A DNA stretch of 23,730 nucleotides from Deltaproteobacteria bacterium. GTDB lineage: Bacteria > Desulfobacterota > Desulfobacteria > Desulfobacterales > JAFDDL01. A program made the translations under genes and the position numbers. The notes beneath the pieces were generated by a model. It did no database searches, had not been told where the DNA came from, and was given only the letters and a program-made list of their open reading frames with translations. Of this stretch, positions 22,735 to 23,730 are shown one piece after another (the first letter of the stretch is position 1; each line of letters opens with the position of its first letter). Location of the stretch: assembly GCA_019310865.1 (NCBI GenBank), contig JAFDDL010000003.1, positions 1-23,730 on the forward strand. Reading direction: 5' to 3'.

Positions 22735-22784
22735 TTGTTTTTTTCAGAACAAGGTGTATATTGATTGTAATGATGATGTCAATA
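22735..22784 (+). promoter_or_regulatory. Toxin-antitoxin promoter and candidate operator
   Basis: TTGTTT (22735-22740) and TATATT (22757-22762) with a 16-base spacer form a moderate sigma-70 promoter about 50 bases before the antitoxin start. An inverted repeat TATTGA (22759-22764) / TCAATA (22779-22784) overlaps the -10, as expected for an autorepressed RelB/DinJ operon. The arms are short. Confidence 0.42.
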
Positions 22785-22812
22785 CATATAGCTTGATAAT
22801 TTGGAGAAAGTT

Positions 22813-23073
22813 ATGAATAAAACAGCAACAATACAAACCCGTGTAGATCCCGTGGTAAAACATAATGCCCAAATGATATTGAAAAAATTAAACATATCAA
22901 TGTCAGAGGCTATTTCAATGTACCTTTCACAAATAACCTTACAAAAAGGGATCCCTTTCGAAATAAAGATTCCTACCGAGGTCACTGCTAAGACACTCAA
23001 AGATGCTGAAAATGGGCACAATATTCTTCAAGTTGATTCTGTTGACGAATTATTTCAGGAGCTTGATAGTTGA
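22813..23073 (+). CDS. RelB/DinJ-family antitoxin
   Basis: An 86-residue antitoxin. The N-terminal ribbon-helix-helix reads TATIQTRVDPVVKHNAQMILKKLNISMSEAISMYLSQI, the standard RelB/DinJ opening, and probably binds the operator as a dimer. The C-terminal half (about 50-86, acidic, ending VDELFQELDS) is the toxin-wrapping tail. The ATG at 22813 follows GGAGAAAG. The stop overlaps the toxin start, so the two are translationally coupled. The antitoxin neutralises the YafQ-type toxin encoded next and, with it, represses the operon. Confidence 0.92.
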   Translation: MNKTATIQTRVDPVVKHNAQMILKKLNISMSEAISMYLSQITLQKGIPFEIKIPTEVTAKTLKDAENGHNILQVDSVDELFQELDS

Positions 23074-23351
23074 ACCTATACCACACTACCCAATTTAAGA
23101 AAGATTACAAAAGAATTAAGAAACAAAACAAAGATCTTTCAAAATTTAGGGCTGTTATCGAAAAATTGGTCGCAGGGCAATCTTTGGGCCCCCAATATGG
23201 GGACCATCAATTGACTGGAAATTGGAAAGGCCATCGTGACTGTCACATCGAACCAGACTGGCTATTGATCTACAGGCGCGCCCCCGATGATTTATATTTA
23301 GAAAGAACTGGCTCACATTCAGATCTTTTTAAGAAGCAATTTTTTTGTTAA
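23070..23351 (+). CDS. YafQ/RelE-superfamily mRNA interferase toxin
   Basis: A 93-residue RelE-fold toxin of the YafQ type, which cuts mRNA on the ribosome. His46, His59, Asp63 and His83 correspond, with a constant shift of four, to the four catalytic residues of E. coli YafQ (His50, His63, Asp67, His87), so it should be active. The body reads LTGNWKGHRDCHIEPDWLLIYR and then RTGSHSDLF, as in the family. Translation appears to begin at a TTG within TTGA, overlapping the antitoxin stop, with CAGGAGC eight bases upstream; the rare start may keep toxin levels low. Downstream lies a palindrome-rich element. Confidence 0.9.
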   Translation: MNLYHTTQFKKDYKRIKKQNKDLSKFRAVIEKLVAGQSLGPQYGDHQLTGNWKGHRDCHIEPDWLLIYRRAPDDLYLERTGSHSDLFKKQFFC

Positions 23352-23447
23352 GCGAACAAGGCCGAGATGAGTAGCCTTTTTTTATGAATATTGGAGCGCG
23401 AAGTGTCTGCAATATTCATAAAAAGGTTGCTCCATTGAGTTGTTCGC
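23352..23447. repeat. Long imperfect palindrome downstream of the toxin gene
   Basis: Outer arms GCGAACAA (23352-23359) and TTGTTCGC (23440-23447) enclose inner arms running from CCTTTTTTTATGAATATTG (23375-23393) to CAATATTCATAAAAAGG (about 23410-23426). The inner arms match except for two extra Ts. The structure starts at the toxin stop codon. It could end toxin transcription, since it has T- and A-rich arms, but the size and nesting look more like a mobile or recombinational element. Confidence 0.6.
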
Positions 23448-23497
23448 GGCGCTTGCGGCGCGGACAAGACGTTGGGGGCGGAAGCCCGCTCAACTCG

Positions 23498-23550
23498 GCG
23501 TTACACGGAACCGCAGCTCCGCTTCGCTACGCTGCGGTTCCGTGTAACGC
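23498..23550. repeat. Perfect 20-bp inverted repeat with 13-base loop
   Basis: The left arm occupies 23498-23517 (starting GCGTTACACGG) and the right arm 23531-23550 (ending CCGTGTAACGC). They are perfectly complementary over 20 bp, with loop TCCGCTTCGCTAC. No T-run follows, so it is not an ordinary terminator. It sits between two other palindromes (23352-23447 and 23555-23582), together forming a compact 230-base non-coding element next to a truncated gene. Confidence 0.8.
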
Positions 23551-23554
23551 AGAA

Positions 23555-23582
23555 TTCACCGGCGCGATTAGCGTCCGGTGAA
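23555..23582. repeat. Third palindrome of the element (11-bp stem with one bulge)
   Basis: TTCACCGGCGC (23555-23565), loop GATTA, then GCG-T-CCGGTGAA (23571-23582) pair over 11 bp with a single bulged T. The palindrome contains the stop codon of the truncated minus-strand gene, so this may be the edge of the inserted element. Confidence 0.6.
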
Positions 23583-23699
23583 ATGACTCGTTATATCATC
23601 AGAATAAAAGCTTAATAGTTTTTCAGGATCATTACCTGTCCAGGCGGGCAGCCATTTTGATGCGAATTCTTTAGCTTTCTCTTTTGACATCATATTCAT
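23568..23699 (-). pseudogene. N-terminal fragment of an NTF2/SnoaL-like protein, cut short at the palindromic element
   Basis: On the minus strand a strong AAGGAG site precedes ATG at 23699. The frame reads MNMMSKEKAKEFASKWLP, continues with AWTGNDPEKLLSFYSDDI and stops after FTGR (43 residues). The W-x-AW-N-DPE-LL-FY-DD pattern is the usual first helix and turn of SnoaL-like/NTF2-fold proteins, which are normally about 120-140 residues. The frame ends inside the palindrome at 23555-23582, so the remaining roughly two thirds have been lost or displaced. A family function (small-ligand binding or isomerase) can be named only for the fold. Translation may still occur, but the product cannot form the cone-shaped NTF2 pocket. 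Confidence 0.6.
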
Positions 23700-23730
23700 A
23701 ACACTTCTCCTTTTTTAAGATATAACAGCC

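Noticed and set aside
23345..23600. Integron attC site next to the toxin-antitoxin genes
   Set aside because: A GTTAAGC core-like heptamer occurs at the toxin stop (about 23348) and GCTCAAC near 23488, but they are not placed as the paired RYYYAAC...GTTRRRY ends of one foldable site, and no integrase or further cassette is visible. Kept only as a palindromic element.
1..23730. CRISPR arrays, tRNA or rRNA genes, insertion-sequence transposases
   Set aside because: No regularly spaced repeats, cloverleaf-like segments or transposase motifs were seen on either strand.

Overview
The window looks like an accessory catabolic island of a strictly anaerobic bacterium. The closest style is a sulfate-reducing Desulfobacterota (Desulfobacterales-like). 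The evidence is non-pyrrolysine MttB-type corrinoid methyltransferases, a tungsten/molybdenum aldehyde:ferredoxin oxidoreductase with its own MoaD-like partner, PAS-sensing sigma-54 activators, moderate G+C and dense short operons. The taxonomic assignment is inference; no rRNA or other phylogenetic marker is present.

Layout. (1) 1-878, plus strand: the 3' end of a probable FGGY kinase and a short-chain dehydrogenase. (2) 1106-6131, plus strand: a sigma-54 promoter followed by an aminoglycoside/choline-type phosphotransferase, an MttB-like methyltransferase, a B12-binding corrinoid protein and a second MttB paralogue, closed by a strong hairpin terminator. (3) 9145-6142, minus strand: a sigma-54 promoter, an alkyl-DHAP-synthase-like FAD oxidoreductase and a class III PLP enzyme. 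(4) 9205-11087, plus strand: sigma-54 activator 1, divergent from block 3. (5) 17373-11089, minus strand: a sigma-54 promoter, FGGY kinase, Fe-alcohol dehydrogenase, aldehyde:ferredoxin oxidoreductase, MoaD/ThiS-like protein and an MFS transporter. (6) 17431-19344, plus strand: sigma-54 activator 2, divergent from block 5. (7) 19375-21119, plus strand: a MarR regulator with a large palindromic operator, an in-frame-collapsed molybdopterin oxidoreductase remnant and a second SDR. (8) 21327-23730: a Na+/H+ antiporter (minus), a RelB/YafQ-type toxin-antitoxin pair, a cluster of palindromes and a truncated NTF2/SnoaL-like gene. This last part looks like a separate accessory segment.

How it may work together. 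The three catabolic operons each have a GGCATG-N4-(T/A/G)TGCA sigma-54 promoter and a TGAAACG-type element upstream. The two activators have almost the same AAA+ and Fis-type DNA-binding regions but different N-terminal PAS sensors. I read this as one regulon controlled by two paralogous sensors. The enzymes suggest import of a methylated amine (or a conjugate), corrinoid-dependent demethylation by two MttB paralogues sharing one corrinoid protein, and processing of the carbon skeleton by kinase, PLP enzyme, FAD oxidoreductase, alcohol dehydrogenase and aldehyde oxidoreductase. The substrate cannot be read from sequence. The methyl-corrinoid:tetrahydrofolate methyltransferase and the corrinoid reductive activator are not in the window and must be encoded elsewhere.
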